Counted from the stretch's first letter, positions 31,665-42,520 are shown. The stretch: DNA of 64,000 nt from Kitagawia praeruptora (GCA_037693485.1 CM075345.1:121996001-122060000), one strand, 5' to 3'. The notes: a model not told the origin generated them from the letters alone. Program-made: numbers and translations.

Positions 31665-31670
31665 AATAAA
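31665..31670 (+). terminator. Polyadenylation signal of Tat antisense gene 2
   Basis: AATAAA 67 bases after the stop, following a T-rich run, as expected for a plant poly(A) region. Confidence 0.55.
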
Positions 31671-31896
31671 AAAGGCTTTTTCTTTTCTCCGAAAGTAAAC
31701 GTTCTTTCTTTATCTTCCTTGCTGTACTGAGTATTTAACTTATGCCTTGATATTTTGTGGTTGATTGGCCGCAATAAGCATCCTTTGTAACTTTTGTCTT
31801 AAAATTTTGTCTTTTGTTGCAAGACTTGTAGTATGTTGAAATCCGTGGTTGTTAGCATGTCCTTCAAAGGGACTTTGAAAAGGAAGCCATGTAATT
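31671..31896. other. Spacer before the 47-bp array
   Basis: No gene seen. The last part already resembles degenerate array units. Confidence 0.5.
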
Positions 31897-32300
31897 GTCT
31901 GCTGATAACTTTGTAAAATTTCCAACTGCAATTCTGTAGTTGTCCGCTGATGGACCTTGTAAAGTTTTTAAGTAGTGCTGTAATTATCCGCTGAAGGACT
32001 GTGTAAAATTTGCCATTTGTAATTGTGTAACTGTCCGCTGTGGGACTGTGTAAAATTTGCAACTGAAATTCTGTAAACGTCCGCTGAGGGACTGTGTAAA
32101 ATTTGCAATTTGTAATTGTGTAAAGGTCCGCTGAGGGACTTTGTAAAGTTTGGGATTTGTAATTGTGTAATGGTCCGCTGCGGGACTTTGTAAAGTTTGC
32201 AATTTGTAATTATGTAATGGTCCGCTGAGGGACTTTGTAAAGTTTGCAATTTGTAATTGTGTAATGGTCCGCTGAGGGACTTTGTAATTTATGAATGGTT
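31897..32300. repeat. Tandem array, nine ~47-bp units
   Basis: The core GTCCGCTG starts at 31942, 31986, 32033, 32079, 32126, 32173, 32220 and 32267, a spacing of 44-47, with a degenerate unit at 31897. Units read roughly TTGTAATTGTGTAATG-GTCCGCTGAGGGAC-TTTGTAAAGTTTGCAA, and the core forms the dyad GTCC..GGAC. The array lies in the sense 3' untranslated part of the Tat element, just after pol. Retand elements are known to carry an amplified tandem repeat here. Minus-strand open frames across it are repeat artefacts. Confidence 0.92.
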
Positions 32301-32439
32301 GCTGGCCCATTGGGACTTCTGTAATTTTGTTAGTGTTGAGAAACTTGTACATGTAGACCGCTTTTCTGCAAAAGTATTCCATTGAAAACATAGTTCCCTT
32401 CATTACAAAAAAGATAAAGGGAAATGACTGTCTAGCCAT
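32301..32439. other. Short spacer between array and Tat pol end
   Basis: Contains one degenerate array unit (TTGCTGGCCCATTGGGAC, near 32300) and nothing else recognisable. Confidence 0.4.
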
Positions 32440-33591
32440 CTATTGATAGTATTTGCGTAGTTTGTCGCCATGCCAAGTGTTGTTAACTTCGGTACCATTT
32501 AGGTAGGCTAGTTTGTAGGAACCCGGCCTGAGTACTTTGATGATTTTGTAGGGTCCTTCCCATTTTGGCATAAGTTTGCCAGTGTGTCTGGGGTCGGATG
32601 CTTCAGTTGCTCTGTTAACCAAATCACCTTCTACATAGGCTTTGATTCTGGCTTTTTTCCCAAAGAATTCTTTAGTTTTTTCTTTGTAAGCGGTCATCTT
32701 TTCAACAGCAGCCTCTCTTGTTTCATCTAGAAGGTCAAGATTTGTTTTGAGTCCTTGAGTATTTGTTTCTTCTTCAAAATTGATGGCACGGTAGGATGGC
32801 GAGCCAATTTCGATTGGTGCAAGTGCTTCTGTGCCAAAAGCCAATTTGAAAGGGGATTCCCCAGTGCTTGTCCTGGCTGTTGTGCGGTAAGCCCAAAGAA
32901 CGTTGGGTAGCTCATAAGGCCATTTCTTCTTTGAAGTAGTTAGTCTTTTCTCTAGACCTCGGACAATGATACGATTGGTTACTTCAACCTGTCCGTTGCT
33001 TTGAGGATGGCAAACGGATGCTTTCTTGTGTCTGATCCCGTGGTCGGATAGGAACTTAGTGAATTTTGACCCCACGAATTGCGTACTGTTGTCAGATATG
33101 AGTGTTACTGGGATTCCAAATCTTGTGATGACTTGTTCTTCAACAAAGCGAATGGCATCATCTTGTGTAATATTCTTAAGGGCTTTTGCTTCTGCCCATT
33201 TTGTCATGTAATCAATGGCGACCATGACGTACTGCAAATCACCTTTGGCTTTAGGGAATGGTCCTATGATGTCAATGCCCCAAATTGCAAAAGGTATAGG
33301 GGATAGGATGGCTGTGGGAAGTGCTGGTGATTTCCTGGACATATTGCTAAATAGTTGACATTGGCGGCACCTTTTGGTGAAGTTTTTGCATTCCTTGTGC
33401 GTTTTTGGCCAGTAATAGCCTTGTCTGAGTATTTTGTGTGCCAATGCCTTGCCAGCCATGTGGTCACCACAAATGCCTTCATGGACTTCCCTTATACAAT
33501 ATAGGGCTTCTTCCTCATCGACACATTTAAGTATAGGGGAGTCGAAACTTCTTTTGTATAGGGTGCCTTCCTGAAGAAAGTACTTTGTTGC
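32440..33591 (-). pseudogene. pol: Tat integrase domain
   Basis: The open block 33459-32440 holds the end of the zinc-binding finger (CRQCQ near its start) and the integrase catalytic core: WGIDIIGPFP (first Asp), LISDNSTQFVG (second Asp; the usual Gly after SDN is Ser here), and the QSNGQVEV region with the Glu. It ends with a chromo-less C-terminus at WHGDKLRKYYQ. The coding frame is separated from RT-RNase H by a TAA at 33592, probably from CAA. The residues upstream of 33459 are in frame with the finger His residues. Confidence 0.9.
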
Positions 33592-35394
33592 TTATGATTT
33601 GACTATTTTTGCTTTGACTCTATCATCTGGTAGTGTGCCATTTTCCAGATAACGGATGTAAGGGGTCATCCAACTATCCCTTGGCGGGTTTATTTCCATG
33701 ATATCCAGTTTGCTTGTACTTGGGACGGTTAGTTCTTCAAAGTAAACCGTGTCTGCTTCTACTTTCTCCCCTTGAGTTAATTTAGATAGCATATCTGCAA
33801 CTGTGTTATCCGCCCTATCTGTTTGTTCGAGGGAGTATTCCTCAAACTGAGTTAGCATTGTCTGAACCAATTCTTGATATTTGCTGAGATTGCTATCTTT
33901 TGTTGAATAATCCCCCGTTGTTTGTCGAACGACCAGCTGCGAGTCGCTATAGATGGTTATCTTTTTTACTTGTAAGTTTTTTGCCAATGTCAAACCAGCC
34001 AAAAGTGCCTCATACTCTGCTTGATTGTTTGTGGCTTTGAAGTTCAACTGTATGGATTGTTTGACTTGAAAACCGTCGGGGCTAGTCACAATGAGCCCTG
34101 CCCCACAACGGGTGTTTGTTGAAGAACCATCCACATACAACTGCCAATTGCTGTCCGCCGCTGTGATGCTCTTTGCGGGTGTTTCTTTTTCAGTTGTCGA
34201 GAATGAACATTCAACCATAAAGTCAGCCAAAGCTTGTGCCTTGATGGCGGTTCTTGGTATGTACTTTAGATCAAATTGACCAAGTTCTACAGCCCAATTG
34301 ATCAATCTGCCTGATAAATCTGGTTTGTGAAGTTTTTTTCTTAGCGGTTGGTCTGTGATGATTCTGATTTGTCTTCCTTGAGAGTAGTGTCTCAATTTTC
34401 TGCTTGCCATGACCAAAGCTAGAGCAAACTTTTGGACGTTGGGATAGCGGGTTTCCGCATCTTTGAGCACTTGGCTGACATAGTAGACTGGTTTTTGCTC
34501 ACCATTTTCTTCTTTGATAAGTACCGCCCCTACAGCTTTGTCTGTTGCGGACAAGTAAAATGATAGCGGCTCTGAGGGGGCTGCGACCGCAAGTAGTGGA
34601 GCGGAAGAGAGATAAGTTTTGAGATCTTCGAAGGCTTTTTGGCATTCTTCCGTCCAAGATATTGTCTTAGTTTTTGTTGCCCCTTTCAGGGTGTCAAAGA
34701 ACGGAAGGCATCTGTCTGCTAATTTTGCTATGAACCTTCTTAGGGCGGCCAACCTCCCTGTTAGTTTTTGTATTTCCTTTAAGGTTTTGGGTGGTTGCAT
34801 ATCGATTATGGCCTTTATCTTCTCAGGGTTGGCCTCAATGCCTCTGTGAGATACCAAGAAGCCAAGGAATTTGCCAGCGTCAAGTGCGAATGCACATTTA
34901 TCTGGGTTGAGTTTCATGTTGTGTTTTCTGAGGGTGGAGAAACATTCTTCCAAGTCTTGGAGGTGAGAAGCCGTTAAGAGAGATTTTACTATGAGATCAT
35001 CCACATATACTTCCATATTTCGGCCCAACTGTCCGCTGAAGATTTTATTCATGGTTTTTTGGAAGGTGGCACCGGCATTGATCAATCCAAAAGGCATCAC
35101 TTTGTAACAATATAACCCTCTATGTGTAACGAAAGCTGTTTTTTCCCTGTCTTCTGGAGTCATTTTGATTTGGTTGTAGCCTGAGTAGGCGTCCACGAAA
35201 CTTAGCATTAGATGACCCGCTGTTGCATCAATGAGTTGGTCTATTGAAGGAAGTGGATATGGGTCCTTTGGGCATGCTGCGTTTAAGTCTGTGTAATCAA
35301 CGCATATCCTCCATTTTCCGTTAGCTTTCTTCACTAGCACTACATTTGCAACCCACTTAGGGTAAGTGACCTCGCAGATCAAGTCCGCATCCAA
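33592..35394 (-). pseudogene. pol: Tat reverse transcriptase-RNase H
   Basis: Contains the RT blocks WRICVDYTDLNAACPKD, LSFVDAYSGYNQI, MPFGLINAGATFQ and YVDDLIVKS (YVDD box). RNase H with LYVDGSSTNT, NNQAEYEALL and TIYSDSQLV follows. The catalytic residues are there, and 600 codons are open in one frame, bounded by stops at 35455 and 33592. Order and motifs are those of the Tat lineage, which keeps a second (aRNH-like) RNase H region. Confidence 0.92.
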
Positions 35395-35454
35395 GAGTTT
35401 GTCAATTTCAATATTAATGGCCCGCTGTCGCTCTGGTGCAAAGTTTCTTCTTTT

Positions 35455-36648
35455 CTATATTTTTGGTGCTTTGTCCGGGTCCACATTTAACTTGTGGATT
35501 GCCACGGACTCATCTAATCCTGGCATATCCTTTGGACTCCATGCGAAGATGTCCGCGTATTTTCTTAAGAGATCTGTGAGACCATCTTTAAAGATTGAAT
35601 CCAAACCCATTCCTACATTGACAGTCTTGTTCGTGTCTCCGGGTATGATTTCTATTTTCTCTGTTTGTACCGCAGGGCTTATCGGCGGTTTTTCTTCTCT
35701 TTTGAGACATTTCATTAGATTGGAATCTATTCTTGGCGGGTCTTCTTTCAGCGGGTCGTGCCCATCGATAAATTGTACCTCTTTTCTCTTTTTGTTATTT
35801 GCACGTTGGTTTGCATCGTGCCTCTGTCTTTTTTCTTGCCTTCTTTTCTGAGTTCTTTCTCTGTTGATATTGCTAGGTTCGGATTTTCCCAAGGTGAGTG
35901 CAATGCCGTAGCACCTTTTGGAGGTTTCAGAGTCCCCTTTGATTTCTCCTATTCCGTTTGAAGTAGGGAATTTGATTTTGAGATGAGGGGTGGAAGTAAC
36001 TGCTTTTAACAAGTTTAGTGTGGGTCTTCCCAAGATCATGTTATTAGAAGATGCTGTGTTGATGACATAGAATTTGATAACTCTGCATATTTGTCTGGGA
36101 GATTCCCCAAAGTAGACAGGGAGCCTCGCAATGCCCGCTATTAGGACGGCGTTGTGGCCGAACCCGTAGAGAGGTGTCTTGTCAGGACATGTTACTAACT
36201 TTTCGTCGTTTAGTTTCAGCCTGTCCCAGGTGTGTTGGAAACAAATGTCAACAGAGGACCCGTTGTCAACCAGGACCCTTTTGACTTCATTCTGAGCAAT
36301 GCCCAAGGATATAACTAGTGCCTCGGTGTGATTGGGATTGATGCCCTCATAGTCTGCATCTGTGAAAGTAATGACGTTTGGCGGGCCCTCAGATATGGTA
36401 TAGACAGACTGTTCCTCTCTAGGTGGTGAGACATGTCCGCCAAACACGGTGTGTACTATGTTTTTGTTGTGCCCTTGGGAGGTGGATGGGCCAAGTATTT
36501 GTTTGGGCAAGTATTGAGATAAGTTGCCAGCCTTGACTTGTTTTTCTAGGAAGTATTTGAGGGATAGGCAGTTATCTGTAAAATGCCCATGTGTTTCATG
36601 ATAATCACAATGTTTGTCTTTGGGTCTGTCATCGGGTGATGAGTGCAT
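35455..36648 (-). pseudogene. Tat gag C-terminus and protease
   Basis: Begins with the Tat-type gag finger CDYHETHGHFTDNC, then the protease with VLVDNGSSVDI (DNG instead of the common DTG, usual in Tat) and ILGRPTLN. It ends shortly before RT at a TAG (35455) that most likely arose from a C-to-T change. A second stop lies between this block and the gag block upstream. Confidence 0.88.
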
Positions 36649-36836
36649 TGGGGCTGGCGGAAAGTAGAAAGGCTTTCCTCTGATTTCTCTTAGGATGGTT
36701 GCTCTTGGGAGAGTGAATTCGGTCCACTTTGGCTTAGGATGCCTATCTGGTCTTTGCGGGCTTGAGGGCCCTAGGCGGTCTCTGACTGGGATTGATGATT
36801 GGGTTCTTTAAGCGGGCGGCGGCCCATGAGTAGTTT

Positions 36837-38074
36837 TTACGTAGTTTGTACTTGATGCAAGGCGGGTGCTTGCATTTGGAAAGATGTGAACCTTTCTCTC
36901 TGAAAATATGGTGTTGAAGTGGGTGGAGCCCTGGATTGTTTTAGTACATTCAGGGATTCGATTTCGTTGATGGCTTGAGATGCCAAGTCATATGCCTTTG
37001 CTAGGGTGGTGGGTTTAGTTTCCATGAGACGGCATACGTATTTCTCGCATTTGTAAGGGTTGAGACCTCTTCTTAAATGGACCAAGGCCTCTGTTTCATT
37101 GACACAGACAATTTGTTGACGGCTTCCTTGAAGCGGTCAATGTAATTTTGCAAGGTTTCACCGTTGCGTTGTGCAATGGTTTCGAGGAACACGGTGTGAA
37201 CCTCGTGTTGTTGATTTGCTTTGAACTTGTTGAGGAATAATTTCTTAAATTCCAACCAAGTATCTATGGACCTGGTGGATATTCTGCAGAACCATCTTTA
37301 GGCGTTGCTGCGGAGAGTCGCGGCGAAGAATCGACATCGTGTTAAATCATTATATTCATAATGGAGAGCCAGTTGGTCGAAATAACTAAGGTGCTCTTCT
37401 GGGTCTCCAAGCCCGTCGAAAGAGTTGAAGCTGTGATGTTTGATGTCTTTCTGTCGTGGCTCGGCTTCTAGCCTTGCTGTGAATGGTGTTCCACCCATAT
37501 CTTGCTCGTTATTCCCCTCTATCTTGTTTTTGAGTTCCAAGATGGTTCGCAACATTTCTGCGTTTGTTGGTTGTGTAACTTCGGGCTGCCTTGAGCGGAC
37601 AGGGGATCGCTCTCGGTGTTTGTGTGCTTCATACTCAGCTACTACCTTGTCATAGGTGGCCTTCTTGTCAACAATTATTTTTCTCAAATCTCTATGTCTT
37701 CTATTTTGTTCCCACACTTCAGGGGGATGGTGACCCTTGTTTTGTCTTTCATGTTTCGTGTTTTGAGACGAACCTAGGCGGGAGAAAGCAGAGTTTGCCC
37801 TGCGAGGTTGGCTGTTCGCCTCGTCATGGTTGTCATGCGGGTTTACGGGCGAGCTCCCTTGTTTTGTTAATGGCCTCGGCCCGGCTTGGGGAATGGCTGC
37901 AGCTATTTGCATGATCAAGTCAATTTGTTGTTGGTTACAGCCTGTGAGGTTGAGACTAAAGATTTGTTCTCGTTCATCGTCTCTAGGCGGGTTTATTGGT
38001 GGGTTTACCGGCGGGATGCCTGTTGTATTTCCTTCGTGTTCTTGTTCGTCCGGGTGGGGTATTACGGTTTCCAT
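36837..38074 (-). pseudogene. gag: Tat gag N-terminus, broken
   Basis: ATG at 38074 (METVIPHPDEQEHEG), ~100 bases downstream of the primer site. Three blocks: 38074-37298 with the conserved DPEEHLSYFDQ; 37255-37073 with the retrotransposon gag signature FLNKFKANQQHEVHT; and 37085-36837. The first two are separated by a TAA that replaces a Gln codon, the last two by a frameshift near 37080. Gag binds and packages element RNA; this copy cannot produce a full-length protein. Confidence 0.9.
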
Positions 38075-38174
38075 TTAGTGTGTTTGAGGTGTTTTGATTT
38101 GTATTGTGTTTTGAGTGTGTGAGTAGCTACTGTGTTGGTAGAGCAGGTGGTGGGTTTTTCTTCAAGAAAATAGC

Positions 38175-38192
38175 CCTCCTTCTAGCGCCAAA
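38175..38192 (-). other. Primer binding site of the Tat element
   Basis: The minus strand reads TTTGGCGCTAGAAGGAGG directly after the 5' LTR, a form common in plant Tat-type elements. I cannot name the priming tRNA with certainty. Confidence 0.7.
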
Positions 38193-38852
38193 TGATAATT
38201 CTCACAGCCGATTAATGGCTTCCGATCACTGTTCCGAGTACTGTTCCGGTGTTACTTCACCTGAGTTTAGGGTGTCTGCAAAACAATGCTTGCCCGGGGG
38301 TGGTGGCCGTCAAGCACCTCCGGTGTGAGAATCAGTAATCGGAATAATAATAATCGAAACGGGTGAAAATGTATCTGTGTGAAAGGAGAGAATGAGTAAT
38401 AAGTTTGTGCTATTGGAATTGTATATCACCTTGTGTGTAGAATGGGGGTATTAATAGGTTGGGTCTTCTAATCACTGTTCACCCACTTGGTAACCCACTT
38501 GTTATGCTGTTAAAGCTACAGTGAGCCACTATTGGAATAGTGATTAGTGTCCCTTTCCCACATACCTCGGTTCTAACACCGTTGCTTTTGCTACAGTTGA
38601 ATTCTTTTGTGTTCCCTTGAATACCTTTATGGTCCCCTACCTTAGTGAGCAAGATAACAAGATATTTTACACAAGTATTTATGTAAAGATATTTGTTTGT
38701 CAAGTGGAGCAATTTAGTAAAGATAATATGAAATGACACATGTGTAATTAGTGAGTATTTGTTACAGGCGGAGGTGTAATAGCGGGCAGCGGGTTGTGGG
38801 TTGGTACTGTTATAGTGGGTGCCCGCTGTAAGCTTACAGCGGGTACCTATCA
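38193..38852 (-). repeat. 5' LTR of the Tat element
   Basis: 660 bp from TGATAATT to CCTATCA, with TGATA/TATCA inverted ends. Minus-strand TATTAATA near 38456-38449 is a candidate TATA box. The last 303 bp match 330-632. Confidence 0.92.
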
Positions 38853-39060
38853 TAAACGAACCGAGCTGAGCCGAGCTTTGATTGAAACGAGCCGAGCTCT
38901 GACCTTAACGAACCGAGCCGAGCTTTGATCTTAACAAACCGAGCTGATTTCTTAACGAACCGAGCCGAGCTTTGACCGAACCGAGCCAAACTCGAGTTGT
39001 TCACGAACAGTCTCGAGCCGAGCCGAGCTCGATCCGAGCTCGAGCTGTTCGCGAACAATT
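38853..39060. repeat. Left subterminal inverted-repeat region of the hAT element
   Basis: Dense copies of AACGAACCGAGCCGAGCT ending TTCGCGAACAATT, inverted relative to 42300-42520. The minus-strand ORF here is low-complexity repeat. Confidence 0.8.
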
Positions 39061-39762
39061 AATTTGGTTGGAGATCTTAGTAAATCACTACTATTCTAAC
39101 TAGTACTATTAACTAGTGCGTTGTCTCGAATTGTCGTTTATATTTTTTAAAATTATTTCTCAACGATCTAACCGTACGGATGTCAAGATACATCCAATTT
39201 AATGATATTTCCAAATTTTCAAAAAATAAAAAATTAATTTGGTTGGAGATCTTAGTAGATCACTTCTATTCTAACTAGTACTAGTAACTAATGCTTTGTC
39301 ACGAATTGTTGTTTATATTTTTTTAAAAATATTTCTCGATGATCCAACCGTACGGATGTTAAGATACATCCAATTTAGTGATATTACCAAATTTTCAAAA
39401 AATAAAAAATTAATTTGGTTGGAGATCTTAGTAGATCACTACTATTCTAACTAGTACTAGTAACTAGTGCTTTGTCACGAATTGTTGTTTCTATTTTTTA
39501 AAAAATATTTCTCGATGATCCAACGGTACGTATGTCAAGATATATCTAATTTAGTGATATTCCTAAATTTTCAAAAAATAAAAAATTAATTTGGTTCGAG
39601 ATCTTAATAGATCACTATTATTCTAACTAGTACTAGTAACTAGTGCTTTGTCACGAATTGTTGTTTCTATTTTTTAAAAACTATTTCTTGACGACCCAAC
39701 CATACGGATGTCAAGATAGATCTAATTTAGTGATATTCCCAAATTTTAAAAAAATAAAAATT
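39061..39762. repeat. Tandem repeat, four ~176-bp units
   Basis: AATTTGGTTGGAGATC recurs at 39061, 39236, 39412, 39588 and, degraded, 39763. Units include CTAACTAGTACTAGTAAC and CCAACCGTACGGATGTCAAG. The length is in the range of plant satellite monomers. Confidence 0.92.
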
Positions 39763-40487
39763 AATTTGATTGCAGATAAATATTTTATTTTTTTCCGAGC
39801 TTTTAAATAGCGGAAACGAAAGAAGCCCATATCAAACAAACTGTTTTTCTAGGCCCAAGTAAAAATAACCCGGTCCAAAATTCCAAATCAAATATCTAAA
39901 ACAATAAAACCTAATACTAAATCCACTAACTAAAATTAGAAAGCTAGCCGCAATACACAAATATTACTCAGTCAATCCCTAATTCTAAAATTAGCTCTCT
40001 GCGACTCTACCTCTCTCTAAAATTCTAAATCCCTAATTCCTAACCGGCTAACTCTATCGACATCGATTCTTAATCAGTCAATCCATTCTCTCACACAAAT
40101 ATTACTCTCAATCCACTCTCGAGTCTCAATCATTTTCTTAATATTGTAAGTCTCAATCACTGTTTTGATTATAAATATGAAATATCATTCTTGTTTCATT
40201 TTGATATTCGCTTTGACTTCTAATTAAGTGTTACATAGTTGATAGTTGTGTGCTTGTGCTTGTACTTGTGTGCATATATTTGTGTTTTGATGGCATGTCT
40301 TCTTTACAAGTTGTTGATTTGGGGTATAATGCTTTTAATGCTTATGCTTGTTGATTAATAATTACTTAATTGCATCCTGTATGAACCATGTATTTAGTTT
40401 GATATATTTGTTAATTGCATCACAGCCTTTGTAGTTTGGTTTTATGATTTATGCTTATGCTTATGATATATTTGTTAATTGCATCAC
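39763..40487. other. hAT interior: leader-like and intronic sequence
   Basis: CCCTAATTCTAAAATTAGC-type sequence near 39977-40035 resembles a plant 5' leader. GATATATTTGTTAATTGCAT with CACAGCCT is duplicated 64 bp apart (40401 and 40465). No transposase catalytic region is visible. Confidence 0.5.
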
Positions 40488-40626
40488 AGCCTCTGAGTCA
40501 ACTTTCAGCGCTGGGAGTAGAGTGATTGAACCGCATCGCTCTTGTTTAAAGCCCGAAATTGTTGAAATGTTGCTATGTGGAGTAGATTGGGTGCGTGAAC
40601 TGTATGGACTGAAAAAATCTAAGAAG
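40488..40626 (+). pseudogene. hAT transposase C-terminal dimerisation exon
   Basis: SESTFSAGSRVIEPHRSCL followed by VEMLLCGVDWVRELYG is the end of the hAT family C-terminal dimerisation domain (PF05699). The exon is bounded by TTGCATCACAG and AAG|GTATTA splice signals. The zinc-finger and catalytic parts are absent, so this is a deletion derivative that could move only with help from an intact hAT. Confidence 0.85.
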
Positions 40627-42299
40627 GTATTATTACTATAAGTATATAAAAAATAATGTTGCTATGTCGATTTGTCACTGATTTACTTATAAACTAAGCT
40701 GACCTGTTTAATAATCTTTTAAATGCAGAAGAAGGACGACAAAGACATTGTGATACATTTAGATTGAAGGATAGATCTGATATTTCTTTGTAAGTAATTT
40801 TAATTTCGTGTAGTTTTTTATTTTCCTGTTTTGAGTTCATGAACAAGTTTCGAGCATTCATACGAGACCCCACTGTGATTCTTATATGTTGCTTTGAGTT
40901 CTTGCCTTTTCTTCTTCTGCAATCAGCAAAGTATGAATAAGTTGAGAACCAAATTCTTTATTTTTCGGAAAAAAAAACAGCATCTCAACTTAGTGACTAA
41001 ATTTTGGAAAAAAATAACTTACCTTGTAACCCTGATACATTATTGTTTCCCATCTCATTTCCCATGTTCGACTAACAAATCCTACAAATAACAAAAGTTT
41101 GTAAATGCAGAACTTATGTTAGGAGTGTATGGAACATAACTACAAAAGTATATGAAGTAGTACAAGTTAGGGAATGAAAATGAGCAACTGACTTGGAACA
41201 GCATACCATGATGATAATATACACACATGACACATGCTAGTGCTATAACTTTCTGTATACAGCTTCACTTAAATGTGACTACTAGAGTATTAAGTACTCG
41301 TTTAATAAACTGGTTTTACTTGCATTGCTTAAAATTATAATCCTCAAATTCAGGCCACACACAATTTGTTTTCAAAAAGTCTGTTCATACAGCTTTTCCA
41401 TGTATAATTTTTTCAAGTTTCTTTCTTTCTAATCTAAAACTTTATTATATGCTCATGATGAGAGACTTGATAAGATGTGGCTATAGCGAATAAAGGTGTT
41501 CTTGTGGGAGACACAAGGTTCATTTAAATAGCCTATCTGCAGGCTGTTGATACTATTATTACATTGCAATGGTCATTTGTTTAGTATAACATTCATCTTT
41601 TAGGCTACCTAGTTGTGTAATGAGTAGATCAAACTTGTTAAAACTGTACAGAGTACATAAGCGGCTTCTTGTCGCATTTTTTTAGGAACAATTGCCTTCT
41701 GGCTATTTACTAGTAGATTGATTTAGTCAGACTGATGATAGAGAAGTGATTGTGAAATTTGAATTTGAATTCATACGAAGCAATGCTTATACCAGTAAGT
41801 AACACAGTTTCCGATTAAAATCCAAGAAATATTTTTCCATCTAAATTTCTGATATGCATTTTGCTATTTTGATAACCAACCTTGATATGCATTGTGGACT
41901 TGTGGACTGTGGTTAAGGTCACTGCAATGCAATTGCTTTTTTTCAGAACTGAACATTTTGCATTTTATTGAACAGGTGGAATGGTGGATCAACGTTTTGC
42001 ATTTTGCATTTTATTGAACATGTCGGATATGGATGGCAGGATGGGAAGTTGCCAAGTTGGGAACTCTAGAAAGTAGAACCTTTGAAGTTTGAACCTTTTA
42101 AAGTTTTAAGATGTAATCTTTGAAAGAATTTGTAATAGATTTATTATTTATGATTATGATATTATGTGCCCAGTTCCCACTGCCCAGTACTCCAGTACCT
42201 TGAATTATGGTTATTGACTTATTGTAACTTTTAAATTAAAAATGTTCCTAGTATATTATATAATTTATATTACAGAAAATATTGTAAAATTTGAAATTT
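40627..42299. other. hAT interior, remaining part
   Basis: An intron and a short possible last exon from 40730 (after TGCAG). Then AT-rich sequence with no gene recognised; a GCATTTTGCATTTTATTGAAC duplication lies near 41958-42019. Confidence 0.45.
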
Positions 42300-42520
42300 T
42301 TTCGAGCTTAACGAGCCGAGCTCGAGCCGAACGATCCCGAGTCGAGCTCGAGCCGAGCTCGAGCCGCACAAGGCAAAAGCTCGGCTCGAGCTAGTTTTCT
42401 TAACGAGCAAAAAATTATGTTCGAGCTCGAGCTAGTTTAGTAAACGAATCGAGCCTAACGAGCTCTTAACGAGCCGAGCTCGAGCTTGTTCGCGAACAAC
42501 TCGGTTCGTTTACAGCCCTA
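42300..42520. repeat. Right subterminal inverted-repeat region of the hAT element
   Basis: Alternating CGAGCTCGAGCC and its complement, ending TTCGTTTACAGCCCTA. Inverted partner of 38853-39060. Highly palindromic and likely to form stable hairpins. Confidence 0.85.

Larger units (their letters stand above)
330..38852 (-). mobile_element. Tat/Retand-type Ty3/gypsy retrotransposon with nested insertions
   Basis: Minus-strand order is 5' LTR (38193-38852), primer site, gag, protease, RT-RNase H, integrase, a 47-bp tandem array, two oppositely oriented genes, a 56-bp tandem array, polypurine tract and truncated 3' LTR. The modified CX2HX..HX4C gag finger, the DNGSS protease motif, pol ending at integrase, and a long 3' region carrying antisense genes are typical of the Tat lineage (Retand, Grande). 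Removing the two Sireviruses and restoring LTR length gives about 13.3 kb. It sits inside a hAT end; the right flank starts TAAAC, and the matching left flank is outside the window. All gag-pol parts contain stops, so it is now non-autonomous. Confidence 0.88.
38853..42520. mobile_element. Non-autonomous hAT-type DNA transposon (left tip removed by Tat)
   Basis: The right end (ACTCGGTTCGTTTACAGCCCTA, to 42520) and left end (TAAACGAACCGAGC, from 38853) are inverted repeats. Both are embedded in ~200 bp of GAGCCGAGCTCGAGC-type subterminal motifs. The left tip (the complement of GTTTACAGCCCTA) is missing because Tat inserted at TAAAC. The interior holds a 176-bp tandem repeat, a leader-like region (39780-40150) and only the C-terminal transposase exon. 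The 8-bp target duplication cannot be checked because the left flank is outside the window. Confidence 0.8.

Noticed and set aside
31900..32439. Minus-strand ORFs across the 47-bp array
   Set aside because: Periodic repeat of non-stop codons; no conserved protein features.
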